DNA of 64,000 bases from JAXHTY01 sp034189225 (GTDB lineage Bacteria > Desulfobacterota > Desulfobacteria > Desulfobacterales > Desulfosudaceae). Below, one piece after another: positions 46,681 through 55,976 of the stretch. The translations under genes and the position numbers were made by a program. A model generated the notes under the pieces. It saw nothing but the letters and a program-made list of their open reading frames with translations, did not search any database and was not told where the DNA came from. Numbering within the stretch: position 1 is the stretch's first letter; every line of letters begins with the position of its first letter. The stretch is from positions 24,750 through 88,749 of the forward strand of contig JAXHVL010000101.1 of the NCBI GenBank assembly GCA_034189225.1. Direction: 5' to 3'.

Positions 46681-46723
46681 AAAGCCCCCTGTGATTGCAT
46701 GGCAATCACAGGGGGCTTTTTTT
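46681..46723 (+). terminator. Strong rho-independent terminator
   Basis: AAAGCCCCCTGTGATTG, loop CATGG, exact complement, followed by a T run: 17 perfect pairs. It lies about 70 bases after the selenoprotein stop. Confidence 0.95.
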
Positions 46724-46799
46724 GTCCCCCCCAAAGCCGCCCCACCGGGGACAAAAAGTGTTTTGTTGACCACGCCCCGGCCAGATGATAAATAACATT

Positions 46800-46951
46800 G
46801 ACGGCTTCGTAAAAAGTCCAATATCTGCGTTGCGATGCATCTCTCGTCATGTCACGTACCGCCAAGTACGCTCCATTCCTCGAGATGCATCGTCGCCTTG
46901 CTCTTGAACTTTTTACTTTGCCGTCCCAAAGTGATTTTTTACGAGTGCATC
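46800..46951 (+). mobile_element. B element, intact 152 bp
   Basis: Left end GACGGCTTCGTAAAAAGTC, right end GATTTTTTACGAGTGCATC (inverse GATGCACTCGTAAAAAATC). Central hairpin GATGCATCTC...GAGATGCATC around GTACCGCCAAGTAC. Followed after six bases by the next B-end/A fragment. Confidence 0.85.
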
Positions 46952-46957
46952 AACTTT

Positions 46958-47079
46958 GACGGCTTCGTAAAAAGCGTTCAGCGCCACGTGCGGCGTTTTC
47001 GCAGAAAGTAACCTGCGTTTGGGTCAATTTTTACCGTGATTGCTTTAAATAACCCATTTTTTATTCATACTTTTCTTTA
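46958..47079 (+). mobile_element. Truncated A element with B end
   Basis: B end GACGGCTTCGTAAAAA (46958-46973), then A sequence closely matching 320-432, breaking off at ATACTTTTCTTT, exactly at the TTCTTT of the A palindrome. The ribosome site AAAGAGGAG and ATG of the next gene follow directly, so the element is its 5' leader. Confidence 0.75.
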
Positions 47080-47092
47080 AAGAGGAGCGGCC

Positions 47093-47803
47093 ATGGCAGA
47101 CATCACCCATACCCTGGACAATGAAGTGGCAATTATGACCCTGAACCATGGTGAAAACCGGTTCAACAACGATTTTCTGGATGGGTTTCTCTCAACCCTG
47201 GATGAGATAGAAAACAATACGGATGCGCGAACCCTGGTGGTCACCTCCGCCCACGAAAAAATCTTCTCAAACGGCATCGATCTGGACTGGCTGACGGGTT
47301 ATATTCAAAAGGGGGAAACAGACACCGTAAAGGGCTTTCTGTATAAGCAGAATGAGATGTTCAGACGGCTCGTCACCTCGCCGCTGATTACCATCGCGGC
47401 CATTTCCGGCCATGCATTTGCAGGCGGCGCCATTCTGGCCTGTGCCTTTGACTTCCGCTTCATGCGGTCGGACAGGGGATACTTCTGTTTTCCGGAGGTG
47501 GATCTGGGCATTGCTTTTCTGCCGGGCATGCTGGAACTCCTCAAGTCCGCCATTCCGCTCTACAAGATGGACGAAATGCAGTATATGGGAAGCCGTCTGA
47601 CCGCCGAGGAATGCGAAGCCCATCATATCGTCACCAAGGCCTGCCACCGGGACGACCTGATGAATGAGACCCTGGCCTTTGCCCGGCAGTTCAATAAAAG
47701 CCGGAACACCGTGGGGGAAATGAAAAAAAGGATGAACCGGCATATTGTTCACGCCATAGATGTTGAAGATGTGGACTATATCGAGCAGGGACGCCTGGTT
47801 TAG
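47093..47803 (+). CDS. Enoyl-CoA hydratase/isomerase-family protein
   Basis: 236 residues, slightly short for a crotonase (about 255-265). Oxyanion-hole regions HEKIFSNGIDLDWL (about 47-60) and SGHAFAGGAILACAFDFRFM (about 104-123), with FPEVDLGIAFLPGM (about 131-144) carrying one acidic catalytic residue. This pattern resembles delta3,delta2-enoyl-CoA isomerases more than bifunctional hydratases. It likely acts in fatty-acid breakdown. The leader is a truncated mobile element; its stop overlaps the convergent RNase gene by four bases. Confidence 0.87.
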   Translation: MADITHTLDNEVAIMTLNHGENRFNNDFLDGFLSTLDEIENNTDARTLVVTSAHEKIFSNGIDLDWLTGYIQKGETDTVKGFLYKQNEMFRRLVTSPLITIAAISGHAFAGGAILACAFDFRFMRSDRGYFCFPEVDLGIAFLPGMLELLKSAIPLYKMDEMQYMGSRLTAEECEAHHIVTKACHRDDLMNETLAFARQFNKSRNTVGEMKKRMNRHIVHAIDVEDVDYIEQGRLV

Positions 47804-49800
47804 CCCGGAAACACCGATATCAGATTGTTGCGGGCACTGACGTGCTGAATGGTAACGCGGATGATGTCCCTGGGCTTCAGTTTTGTGCCGGCGGAGGCGG
47901 GCAGGCGGCATTCCACCAGAAAATCCGGCAGCAGTATCGAATAATCGTTCTTGAATTTATCCAGGACAATGGCTTCTGTAGTGGTACCGGCAAGGGTTTC
48001 CAGATGCTTCAAGATCCAGTAGCGCTGACGGCCCTGCTGAATTTTTCCCACGCAGGAAAGGGGCTGTTCCAGCAGCTGCACCATGTTTCCGATCTCATCG
48101 GGGGTATAGGGCCGCTCCAGTCCCAGGGCTGCCCGGATCTGGCGTTGGGTGATCAGATCCAGGTACTTACGGATGGGCGACGTGGCGGTGGTATACAGGT
48201 CCACACCCAGCCCCGAATGTCGCTCCGGCTTCTGATCAAGCACCACACGGGCCACCATCTTGCGTTGAACCCAGTTATTAAAAAGCGAATCTTCCTCTTG
48301 GGTATCGCGCTTTACGAGCCGCTGCTTTGGCTCCGGCTGAGATCGGTATATGGACGGAATATCATTATCCTGCAGAAAACGTGCGGCCGCCCAGTTGGCG
48401 GCGATCATCATCTCCGCCACCAGCAGGCGGGAGGGGCTTTCCCGGTCCATTTTACTGACGTTTACCGTGCCGTTGGGGCCGAATTGAATCACGATTTCCG
48501 GAATGTTGATGGGCACTGCCCCGGCTTTTAAGCGTTTTTCAAAAAGCTTTTCCGAAAGCCGGTGCAGCAATGCCAGGCGGGGATCGGCCCAGACATTCCG
48601 GTCCACCTCGCTGTATACCAGATGATGATCTACCATGATCAGGGTGGGCAGCACCTCGGTATCCATAACGTCAGCGGCCTGGGAAAACCGGATAAATGTT
48701 GAGATGGCCGGCCGCAATTGACCGGCCTTTAGACTACATACATCTTCGGATAATTCGGGCGGGAGCATGGAAATTTTCCGGTCCGGCGTATAAATGGAGC
48801 TGCCACGGCCCAGCGCGTCTTCATCCAAAAGATCGCCCTTGGGAAGGGTGTGGGCCACGTCACTGATATGGATGCCAACACGGACAATGCCATCGCCTTC
48901 TTCTTCCACGCTCAGAGCATCGTCAAAATCCAGGGTACTGCTGCCGTCAATGGTAAACACCGGCAGGGTCGATATGTCAACGCGATCCGGTCCCGACGGC
49001 GGGTGCGGCGCAGCGACGATTTCCCGGGCCCTGTCCAGTACCGGTTCCGGCCAGTCCACTGGAATGCCACTTCGGGGAATATCAATATTTTCGTTTTCAT
49101 CCCAGATACCCAGCCGCACCATGAGGAAAAAAATGGTGTCCGGGGAGACGCCGCCGGCCTTGGCCAGCATCTCCCGGGCAAGCGCGTAGTCCGGGGCGTC
49201 TTTGTCAAAAATATAATAGGGCTTGAGAATATCAACAAACTCCCGGGTACGGTCGTCAAGCACCGGCACTTCCCCATCCATCCAGGTTTTAAGCCACTGG
49301 GCCCCTTCATTGATGACCCGCTGCCGGCGGGCCTCTTTTTCCCGGCGGACCAGGATGGCATGAAGCTGCTGCTCGGTGTGGGGATAAAACCGGTCATGGT
49401 TGAATTTAAAATAGAGGCGATCCCTGAAAAAGGCCCGGATGACCGCCGCCTCGTGATCCGGTGTCAGGGTTTCGGCAAAACAGAGCTCCGCCAGTTCCCG
49501 GGCGGAAAACCAGCGGGCTTCATCCTGAACCAGGTCCCACAGCTCCTCCGGGTTGATCTGATCGGCCAGTGCGCTACGATGTTCGGAAACCGACTTCAGG
49601 CCCCGGGCAAGGTCCTGCCTTCCAGCAGACACATCCAGGCGCCCTCCGGCATGGGAGATCCGCCGTGCCGGCAGATTCACCTCACGGCTGTTCTCCGTGA
49701 GCAGTCGCAGCCGCTTGGCGCCGCTCATCACCGTATCCGTATTGACCGCGCATATGAGTTTTTCATTGTCGATGTATTCGACGATTGTGCCTTTTTCCAT
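47800..49800 (-). CDS. RNase II/R-family (RNB-domain) exoribonuclease
   Basis: 666 residues. The N-terminal part (1-260) has no clear cold-shock domain motif. The RNB catalytic domain starts at about 285: VFTIDGSSTLDFDDALSVE with the metal-binding Asp set, HISDVAHTLPKGDLLDEDA, then SIYTPDRKISMLPPELSEDVCSLKAGQ, and the late PIRKYLDLITQRQI, followed by a short S1-like end. It degrades RNA 3' to 5'. The order fits the deltaproteobacterial RNB group rather than E. coli Rnr/Rnb, so no symbol is given. Confidence 0.9.
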   Translation of the reverse strand: MEKGTIVEYIDNEKLICAVNTDTVMSGAKRLRLLTENSREVNLPARRISHAGGRLDVSAGRQDLARGLKSVSEHRSALADQINPEELWDLVQDEARWFSARELAELCFAETLTPDHEAAVIRAFFRDRLYFKFNHDRFYPHTEQQLHAILVRREKEARRQRVINEGAQWLKTWMDGEVPVLDDRTREFVDILKPYYIFDKDAPDYALAREMLAKAGGVSPDTIFFLMVRLGIWDENENIDIPRSGIPVDWPEPVLDRAREIVAAPHPPSGPDRVDISTLPVFTIDGSSTLDFDDALSVEEEGDGIVRVGIHISDVAHTLPKGDLLDEDALGRGSSIYTPDRKISMLPPELSEDVCSLKAGQLRPAISTFIRFSQAADVMDTEVLPTLIMVDHHLVYSEVDRNVWADPRLALLHRLSEKLFEKRLKAGAVPINIPEIVIQFGPNGTVNVSKMDRESPSRLLVAEMMIAANWAAARFLQDNDIPSIYRSQPEPKQRLVKRDTQEEDSLFNNWVQRKMVARVVLDQKPERHSGLGVDLYTTATSPIRKYLDLITQRQIRAALGLERPYTPDEIGNMVQLLEQPLSCVGKIQQGRQRYWILKHLETLAGTTTEAIVLDKFKNDYSILLPDFLVECRLPASAGTKLKPRDIIRVTIQHVSARNNLISVFPG

Positions 49801-49951
49801 AATCCTGCAACCCTAACAGGGGGGGTGAATAAAGTCAATGCGGCAATTTATGCGGATTCAGCGGCCTTGCGAAACCCTTTGGAACAATGTATTATTTACT
49901 TGTCAATTACTGATCTGGCCCAAAACACCAGGTTTACAGGAGGTCAATACC

Positions 49952-51292
49952 ATGGATTTTATTGTTATCGGCGGGGATGCGGCCGGTATGAGTGCCGCCA
50001 GCAGGGCCAAGCGAATCGATTCCGGACTGAATGTCACCGTGCTTGAGAAAACAGAGGACGTTTCCTACAGCGCCTGCGGCATGCCCTACAACATGGCCGA
50101 CGCTGGCCGGGCCATGGACGAGCTTATCGTCCGGCGGCCCCACGAATTCCGTGAAAAACAGGATATCAACCTGCTCACCGGTCACTGCGTCACGGCCATT
50201 GACCCCAACGCCCGAAAGGTGACGGGCGATACCTCGGACGGCAAGCCCTTTTCTTTTCCCTATGACAGGCTGCTGATCGCCACGGGTGCGTCCGCTGCCC
50301 TGCCTGATATTCCAGGTATTGACACCCCCGGCGTTCTTACCCTCAAGACACTGGAAGACGGCCGGCGTATCAAGCAATACATCGCCGAACAGCAGGTGCG
50401 CCATGCCGTGATCATCGGCATGGGGTATATCGGCCTGGAGATGGCCGAGGCCCTGCGGCAGCGGGACATTGCCGTCGAGATGATCAAGCCACGCCCCCGG
50501 TTCCTTCCCTGGATGGACGAAACCCTGGCTGCGGAGGTCCGGCAGGAAGTAGAATCCCACGATGTGGCCGTCCATGCCGGCCGGCCGGTAACGCGTATCG
50601 AGGTGAGCGATGACAGGCTCACGGTGATCAACGACGCGGAAACCCTGGCAACGGACATGATTATTGTGGCCGTCGGCGTCACGCCCAATACCGAAATGGC
50701 TGAAAAAGCAGGCATTGCGCTGGGGCCCCACAAAGAAATCAGTGTAGACCATAGGCTTGAAACCAGTATTGCCGGTATCTACTCAGCCGGCGACTGCGCG
50801 GATGCCTACGATATGGTGACCGGCGAAAAAACGTGGAAACCCCTGGCCCTGCGGGCCAACCGGGCGGGCCGGGCCGTGGGAGACAATGTTTGCGGCGGCA
50901 ATGTTGAGCTGCCGGGCATTACCGGAACGGCCGTGTTCAAGGTTTTCCGGTTTGAGGTAGCCCGAACCGGGCTGACCGCCGCAGAGGCTGAAAAGGCGGG
51001 GTTCGACCCGGTATCGGTTGCCATCAAAAGCCGTTCCCGGGCACATGCCCATCCCGGCGCTGTTCCGTTGTGGGTGCACCTGGTGGGGGACAAATCCTCC
51101 GGCCGCCTTTTGGGGGCTCAGATGACGGGCATGGAAGGGGCCGCTCACCGGATCAATGCCCCGGCGGTTGCCCTCTGCGCCGGGATGCCCTTGGATCGGT
51201 TCGCCCAGAGTGACATGGCCTATGCCCCGCCCTTCAGTCCGGTGTGGGATCCCATGCTCACCGCGGCCAATCAATTGCTGAAAAAAATCTGA
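49952..51292 (+). CDS. CoA-disulfide reductase/NADH oxidase-like flavoprotein
   Basis: 446 residues from ATG 49952, with AGGAGG ten bases upstream; the frame opens earlier without support. FAD fold DFIVIGGDAAGMSAASRAKR (about 2-21), the redox Cys in YSACGMPYNMAD (about 42-53), as in CoA-disulfide reductases and Npx/Nox enzymes with a single active Cys, NAD site VIIGMGYIGLEMAEALRQR, then the second FAD site STAGDCADAYD-like IYSAGDCADAYD. No rhodanese domain at the end. It reduces a low-molecular disulfide, persulfide or O2 with NAD(P)H; the substrate is open. Confidence 0.87.
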   Translation: MDFIVIGGDAAGMSAASRAKRIDSGLNVTVLEKTEDVSYSACGMPYNMADAGRAMDELIVRRPHEFREKQDINLLTGHCVTAIDPNARKVTGDTSDGKPFSFPYDRLLIATGASAALPDIPGIDTPGVLTLKTLEDGRRIKQYIAEQQVRHAVIIGMGYIGLEMAEALRQRDIAVEMIKPRPRFLPWMDETLAAEVRQEVESHDVAVHAGRPVTRIEVSDDRLTVINDAETLATDMIIVAVGVTPNTEMAEKAGIALGPHKEISVDHRLETSIAGIYSAGDCADAYDMVTGEKTWKPLALRANRAGRAVGDNVCGGNVELPGITGTAVFKVFRFEVARTGLTAAEAEKAGFDPVSVAIKSRSRAHAHPGAVPLWVHLVGDKSSGRLLGAQMTGMEGAAHRINAPAVALCAGMPLDRFAQSDMAYAPPFSPVWDPMLTAANQLLKKI

Positions 51293-51305
51293 GACTGGTT
51301 ATACC

Positions 51306-53054
51306 TTGTCAACCGCCGGCGTCAAAGAATATATTGTCAGGCATCGCGTCCCCCTCTGCATCGGGCTGATCAGCCTGATGGTGGTGGATCTGCTTCAGCT
51401 CTTTATCCCCCGGGTGATCAAGCGGGCCGTGGACGATCTGACCGATCTGGCCGTGGGCCACCAGGACCTGCTGACCTATGCCCTGATCATCCTGTTGCTG
51501 GCCGGGGTGATGGGCGTTTTCCGTTACGTCTGGCGGCGGTGCCTCATCGGCACCTCGCGAAAAATCGAGCAGGATTTGCGCAGCCGCGTGGTGTATCACC
51601 TGCACACCCTGGATACCGCCTATTTCGATAAAACCAGCACCGGCGATCTCATGGCCAGAGCCACCAACGACATCAACAACATCCGTATGGCAACGGGACT
51701 GGGTATTGTGGCACTCACCGACGGAATTTTTCTGGGGACCGCTGCCATCGGCTTCATGGCCTATATCAACGTCAAGCTGACTCTCTACAGCCTCATTCCC
51801 ATGCCCTTTATCGTAGTGTTCACCAAATTCTTCAGCCGCCGCATGCACCGTATGTACCTCAATGTTCAGGCCACATTCTCCGATATGACCGAGGCTGTGC
51901 GGGAGCGTTTTGCCGGCATCCGCGTTATCAAGGCCTTTGACCGGGAAACAGCGGAAAAGGAAGCGTTTGAGAAAGTTTCTTCCGGTTACATTCACCAGAG
52001 CCTCAACCTCACCCGAGTCACGGGCACCTTTTTTCCCATGATGCTGTTTTTCACCAACATCAGCATCGCCATCGTGATCTTTCTGGGCGGCCGCCAGACC
52101 ATCACCACGGTGATCACGCCCGGGGATTTCGTGGCCTTTATCAGTTACCTCAACCTGCTCACCTGGCCCATGATGGCCATGGGGTGGGTAACCAACCTGA
52201 TTCAGCGCGGCCGGGCCTCGTTTGACCGCATTAACCAGGTCCTGGCCACAGCACCGGAAATCACCGAGGCCGAACAACCCGTTTCCCTGCCGGCCCCCAG
52301 GGGTGATATTGCCGTGACCGGCGTTACATTCACCTATCCCACGGCGTCAGCACCTTCACTGACGGACATCTCCTTTTCCCTGGCCGCCGGCGAAACCCTT
52401 TGTCTGGTGGGGCCGCCCGGCAGTGGCAAAACCACCCTCACCCATCTCATCGCGCGTCTCTATGACCCGGATACCGGCGTGATCAAGATGGACGGGGTGG
52501 ACCTCCGATCCCTTAAAATCAAAGACCTGCGGCGCGCAATTTCCTTCATGCCGCAGGAACCGTTCCTTTTTTCCGGGACCATCAAGGAAAACATCACTTT
52601 TCAGGAGAACATCCCCGTTGATGATCCCGGCCTGACGAGCGCGGCTGAGAAAGCCGGGCTCACCGAAACCATCCAGACCATGGCTATGGGATTTGACACG
52701 ATCACCGGGGAACGGGGGGTCGTGCTTTCCGGCGGCCAGAAACAGCGGGTGGCCCTGGCCCGGGCCCTGTATCATGATACGCGGGTCCTGATCCTGGACG
52801 ACCCCATCAGCCAGGTGGATACGGAAACAGCGGACCGCATCATGATGGCTCTTAAAACCGCGGCCGGCACTAAAACTTTAATCATTGTTTCTCACCGTCT
52901 CTCCGTGGCCCGGTTTTCCGACCGGGTGATCGTTCTCGAGGGCGGCCATATCCTGGAAGCTGGTTCCCATTCAGCCCTGATACGGGGCGGGGGCTATTAC
53001 GAACGCGCGTGGAAACTTCAGGAGATTGAAGAGGGCGGCCATGACGGACCGTAA
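51306..53054 (+). CDS. ABC exporter half-transporter with degenerate ATP site
   Basis: 582 residues; start taken as TTG 51306, 13 bases after the previous stop. Six-helix exporter membrane domain (about 15-310) and ATPase domain (about 335-575): Walker A VGPPGSGKTT, signature LSGGQKQRVALARAL, Walker B VLILDDPISQVD. The catalytic residue after the Walker B Asp, usually Glu, is Asp. The next gene has a normal Glu but an altered signature. This is the asymmetry known for heterodimeric exporters such as TM287/288 and BmrCD. Substrate unknown; multidrug or lipid. Confidence 0.9.
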   Translation: MSTAGVKEYIVRHRVPLCIGLISLMVVDLLQLFIPRVIKRAVDDLTDLAVGHQDLLTYALIILLLAGVMGVFRYVWRRCLIGTSRKIEQDLRSRVVYHLHTLDTAYFDKTSTGDLMARATNDINNIRMATGLGIVALTDGIFLGTAAIGFMAYINVKLTLYSLIPMPFIVVFTKFFSRRMHRMYLNVQATFSDMTEAVRERFAGIRVIKAFDRETAEKEAFEKVSSGYIHQSLNLTRVTGTFFPMMLFFTNISIAIVIFLGGRQTITTVITPGDFVAFISYLNLLTWPMMAMGWVTNLIQRGRASFDRINQVLATAPEITEAEQPVSLPAPRGDIAVTGVTFTYPTASAPSLTDISFSLAAGETLCLVGPPGSGKTTLTHLIARLYDPDTGVIKMDGVDLRSLKIKDLRRAISFMPQEPFLFSGTIKENITFQENIPVDDPGLTSAAEKAGLTETIQTMAMGFDTITGERGVVLSGGQKQRVALARALYHDTRVLILDDPISQVDTETADRIMMALKTAAGTKTLIIVSHRLSVARFSDRVIVLEGGHILEAGSHSALIRGGGYYERAWKLQEIEEGGHDGP

Positions 53055-55068
53055 GGACAGACAGCCACAAGGTCCGGAAGACCGATACCGGGAAAAACAA
53101 CCCGGACGGCAGCGGGATATCGCCATGCTCGCCCGACTGTCACCCTTTGTGCGGCCTCAGCTTTTCGTTCTTGTCGGGGCGGTGTTCATCGTGGTGCTGG
53201 TCACGCTGCTGGACCTTTCCATTCCCTATATCACCAAGGTGGCCATCGACAACTATATAGTGCCGCAGACCACCGGCGAACAAACCACGGCCAACGATTC
53301 CAACGGTAAAAAAACCCGTTTTCTGACCGTGGACACCACACGGCCACCCAACCGGGAGATTGTTCTGGCCCACCAGGGCCTGTTTGCCGAAACAAAAGAC
53401 CCGAGTACCGCCCGGATCGACTTTGCCGATCTCAAGAAATTGACCATCCCCGAGATTGCCACCCTTCGAAAGAATGACCTCTTTAAAACCGGCCTGGCGG
53501 CGGGCCTTATTTTCGGGGTGGCCCTGGTCATGTTTGTGCTGAACTTCGCTCAGGTCATGCTCATGGAGTATGCCGGCCAGCACATCATGCACGGCCTTCG
53601 AATGACGATGTTCTCCCACATTCAGCGCCAGAGCATCGATTTTTTCTCCAAGAACCCGGTGGGCCGGCTGGTCACCCGCACCACCAACGACATCCAGAAC
53701 ATGCATGAAATGTTCACATCGGTGATCACCTTCTTTTTCAAGGACATGTTCCTGATTATCGGCATCGCCATCGTGCTGGTGGCGCTTGCACCAAAACTTG
53801 CCCTGGCCTGTTTTTTTGTGCTGCCCTTTGTGGTCATCGGATCCATCGTGTTTGCCGGAGCCGCCCGGAGCCCCTTCCGCATGATGCGGGTCAAGCTGGC
53901 CGAAATCAACGCCGGCATCTCCGAAACCATCGAAGGCATCACCGTTCTGAGGCTGTTTGCCCGGGAAGCCCGCAACTTCCGAAAGTTCAGCCGAATCAAC
54001 GATGCATATTACGATGCGGGCATCCGCCAGATCCATATCTTCGCTATCTTTATGCCTGCCATCGAGGTGCTTGGCAGCGTGGCCCTGGCCATTGTGATCT
54101 ATTTCGGCGGCCGGGGGGTGCTGGCCGACACCATGACCATCGGGGTGCTGGCCGCGTTCATCTCCTACATCAAGATGTTCTTCCGGCCCATCCGGGACAT
54201 TGCGGAAAAATACAACATCACCCAGAACGCCATCTCCTCCATCGAACGGATTTTTCTCGTCCTGGACACCCAAGAAGAAATTCCCCGACCGGGCGGAAAA
54301 GCGGCGGCCGCCCTGCCCCCTGATTTTGCGGTCAACCGCGTGGATTTCAACAACGTCTCCTTTGCCTACAACCAGACGGAACCGGTGCTGAAAAATGTTT
54401 CTTTATCGGTGAATCCCAACGAAACCGTGGCCATCGTGGGGCCCACAGGTGCGGGCAAAACATCCATCGCTAACCTGATCCTCCGGTTTTATGACGTGAA
54501 CGAAGGATCGGTGACCATCAATAATATCGATGTGAGAACCATTCCCGGTTCCATCTTCCGCCCCCGGATCGGGCTGGTCATGCAGGACCCGTTTCTGTTT
54601 ACCGGCACTATCCGGAACAACATTCTTTTTACCCGGAAATCCGTCAGTGACGCGGAACTCAACACCATTTTGGAGAACGCCCGGTGCAGGGACATGGTTG
54701 ACCGTCTGGAAAACGGCATCGACACCCTGCTTACCCACCGGGGCACTGCCTTTTCCAGCGGCCAGCGGCAGCTCATCTCCATTGCCAGGGCCTTTGCCAA
54801 TGATCCGGACCTGATCATCTTTGACGAAGCCACCTCCTACATCGATCTTGAAACGGAAATGAAAGTCAAACAGGCGCTGACCAACCTCACCCGTAACCGA
54901 ACGGCCATCATCATCGCCCACCGGCTTTCTACGGTAAGGGACGCGGACCGGATCATCGTCCTGTCCCGGGGCCGGATTGTTGAAAGCGGCACCCATGCCC
55001 AGCTCATGGCCAATAAGGGGTATTATTTCAGGCTCAACGAAATCCAGAAGCCGGAAAACCGCCCATGA
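53041..55068 (+). CDS. ABC exporter half-transporter, partner subunit
   Basis: 675 residues from ATG 53041, overlapping the first ABC gene by 14 bases. It is longer than its partner because of about 95 residues inserted in the first extracytoplasmic loop (VPQTTGEQTTANDSNGKK...FKTG, about 60-155), a feature of one half of some heterodimers. ATPase domain: Walker A VGPTGAGKTS, Walker B LIIFDEATSYID with the catalytic Glu, but signature FSSGQRQLISIARAF (SSGQ for SGGQ). Together with the upstream protein this leaves one complete and one degenerate ATP site. Confidence 0.92.
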   Translation: MTDRKDRQPQGPEDRYREKQPGRQRDIAMLARLSPFVRPQLFVLVGAVFIVVLVTLLDLSIPYITKVAIDNYIVPQTTGEQTTANDSNGKKTRFLTVDTTRPPNREIVLAHQGLFAETKDPSTARIDFADLKKLTIPEIATLRKNDLFKTGLAAGLIFGVALVMFVLNFAQVMLMEYAGQHIMHGLRMTMFSHIQRQSIDFFSKNPVGRLVTRTTNDIQNMHEMFTSVITFFFKDMFLIIGIAIVLVALAPKLALACFFVLPFVVIGSIVFAGAARSPFRMMRVKLAEINAGISETIEGITVLRLFAREARNFRKFSRINDAYYDAGIRQIHIFAIFMPAIEVLGSVALAIVIYFGGRGVLADTMTIGVLAAFISYIKMFFRPIRDIAEKYNITQNAISSIERIFLVLDTQEEIPRPGGKAAAALPPDFAVNRVDFNNVSFAYNQTEPVLKNVSLSVNPNETVAIVGPTGAGKTSIANLILRFYDVNEGSVTINNIDVRTIPGSIFRPRIGLVMQDPFLFTGTIRNNILFTRKSVSDAELNTILENARCRDMVDRLENGIDTLLTHRGTAFSSGQRQLISIARAFANDPDLIIFDEATSYIDLETEMKVKQALTNLTRNRTAIIIAHRLSTVRDADRIIVLSRGRIVESGTHAQLMANKGYYFRLNEIQKPENRP

Positions 55069-55080
55069 AGGGGTCGCAGA

Positions 55081-55541
55081 CATGGTCTCGCAAAAAGTCG
55101 AAATTGGGACGGCAAAGTAAAAAGTTCAAGATGCGGCGTGTCTATCTTACTCTCGAAGAATGATCTGTAGGGGCGAACCTTGTGTTCGCCCTCTGATCGG
55201 GCGAACACAAGGTTCGCCCCTACACCGTACATGACATAACGAGAGATGCATCGCAACCCAAATCCATAAACGGACATTGGGCTTCCAAGGAACTTAACGT
55301 GGTAATTCATTTGAAAACCAAAGCATCTTTTTTTAACCACGGAATACACGGAAAAAACACGGGAGGAACCATCTTGCATCCCTTTTCCGTGCCCTTTCCG
55401 TGTATTCTGCGGTTAATCAAACAGCAGTGGATTACAACCACGAAAAGGTAGAAGTGGCAAAGCAATCTTTCGATCACGCCATAACAAGTTACTTTCTGCA
55501 AAAACACCGCGGTGGGGTTGAAAGCTTTTTACGAAGCCGTC
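55081..55541 (-). mobile_element. Composite repeat: B element with palindrome G and a 245-bp A element
   Basis: B right end CATGGTCTCGCAAAAAGTC (from 55081), B body, palindrome G (55166-55224) in its loop, B continued to about 55280, A element 55281-55525, remaining B end TTTTTACGAAGCCGTC (55526-55541). The A part is the inverted partner of 34364-34608, including a hairpin of CCACGGAATACACGG units (55333-55416). It explains the 55069-55623 gap. Confidence 0.8.
55166..55224. repeat. Palindromic repeat G, copy 2, perfect 26-bp arms
   Basis: TGTAGGGGCGAACC starts the left arm; seven-base loop TCTGATC; the right arm is an exact complement ending GGTTCGCCCCTACA. It is inserted in the B loop next to CGAAGAATG, at the same place as the copy at 744-811. 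Confidence 0.85.
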
Positions 55542-55623
55542 CTGCTTGACGAAACCAAAAGCATGCTATATTTTATAAATGGTAAGATATGTGTTTAGGT
55601 GCAACCCGAGGATTTGATTTTCC

Positions 55624-55860
55624 ATGATTTCCAACCAACCCCCGGACGGGGAAAAACAGCGTCGCGGCCTTGCAAAGCTTTTTGAGCTGATGAAATCGTT
55701 GCGCGGCAAAACCCCGGACTACGACAACCTGGATTTTTCCAACTGGCACCAGAGCGAAGAATCCTACCAGAAAGAACAGGCGGAATGGCTGAAAACCCGG
55801 AAAAAGCAGGCTTCATCAGCTTCATCAGAGAATGAGCAGAAGACAAACAGGACCAAGTAA
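55624..55860 (+). CDS. Small hypothetical protein
   Basis: 78 residues, hydrophilic, no membrane segment or named family. Notable segment: LFELMKSLRGKTPDYDNLDF, then NWHQSEESYQKEQAEW, then a Lys/Ser/Glu-rich tail. It begins shortly after a composite repeat and stands 116 bases before the HDOD gene. Codon use looks coding. Confidence 0.5.
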   Translation: MISNQPPDGEKQRRGLAKLFELMKSLRGKTPDYDNLDFSNWHQSEESYQKEQAEWLKTRKKQASSASSENEQKTNRTK

Positions 55861-55976
55861 ACCAGATATTTTGTCCACCACGCTAGATACCACCGGGCTT
55901 AAAACCCCTTTCGGGGGGGCCGTATGCATTCCTCAAAAGACGCGATGATAGACAATATATTGGAATAACAATATAA

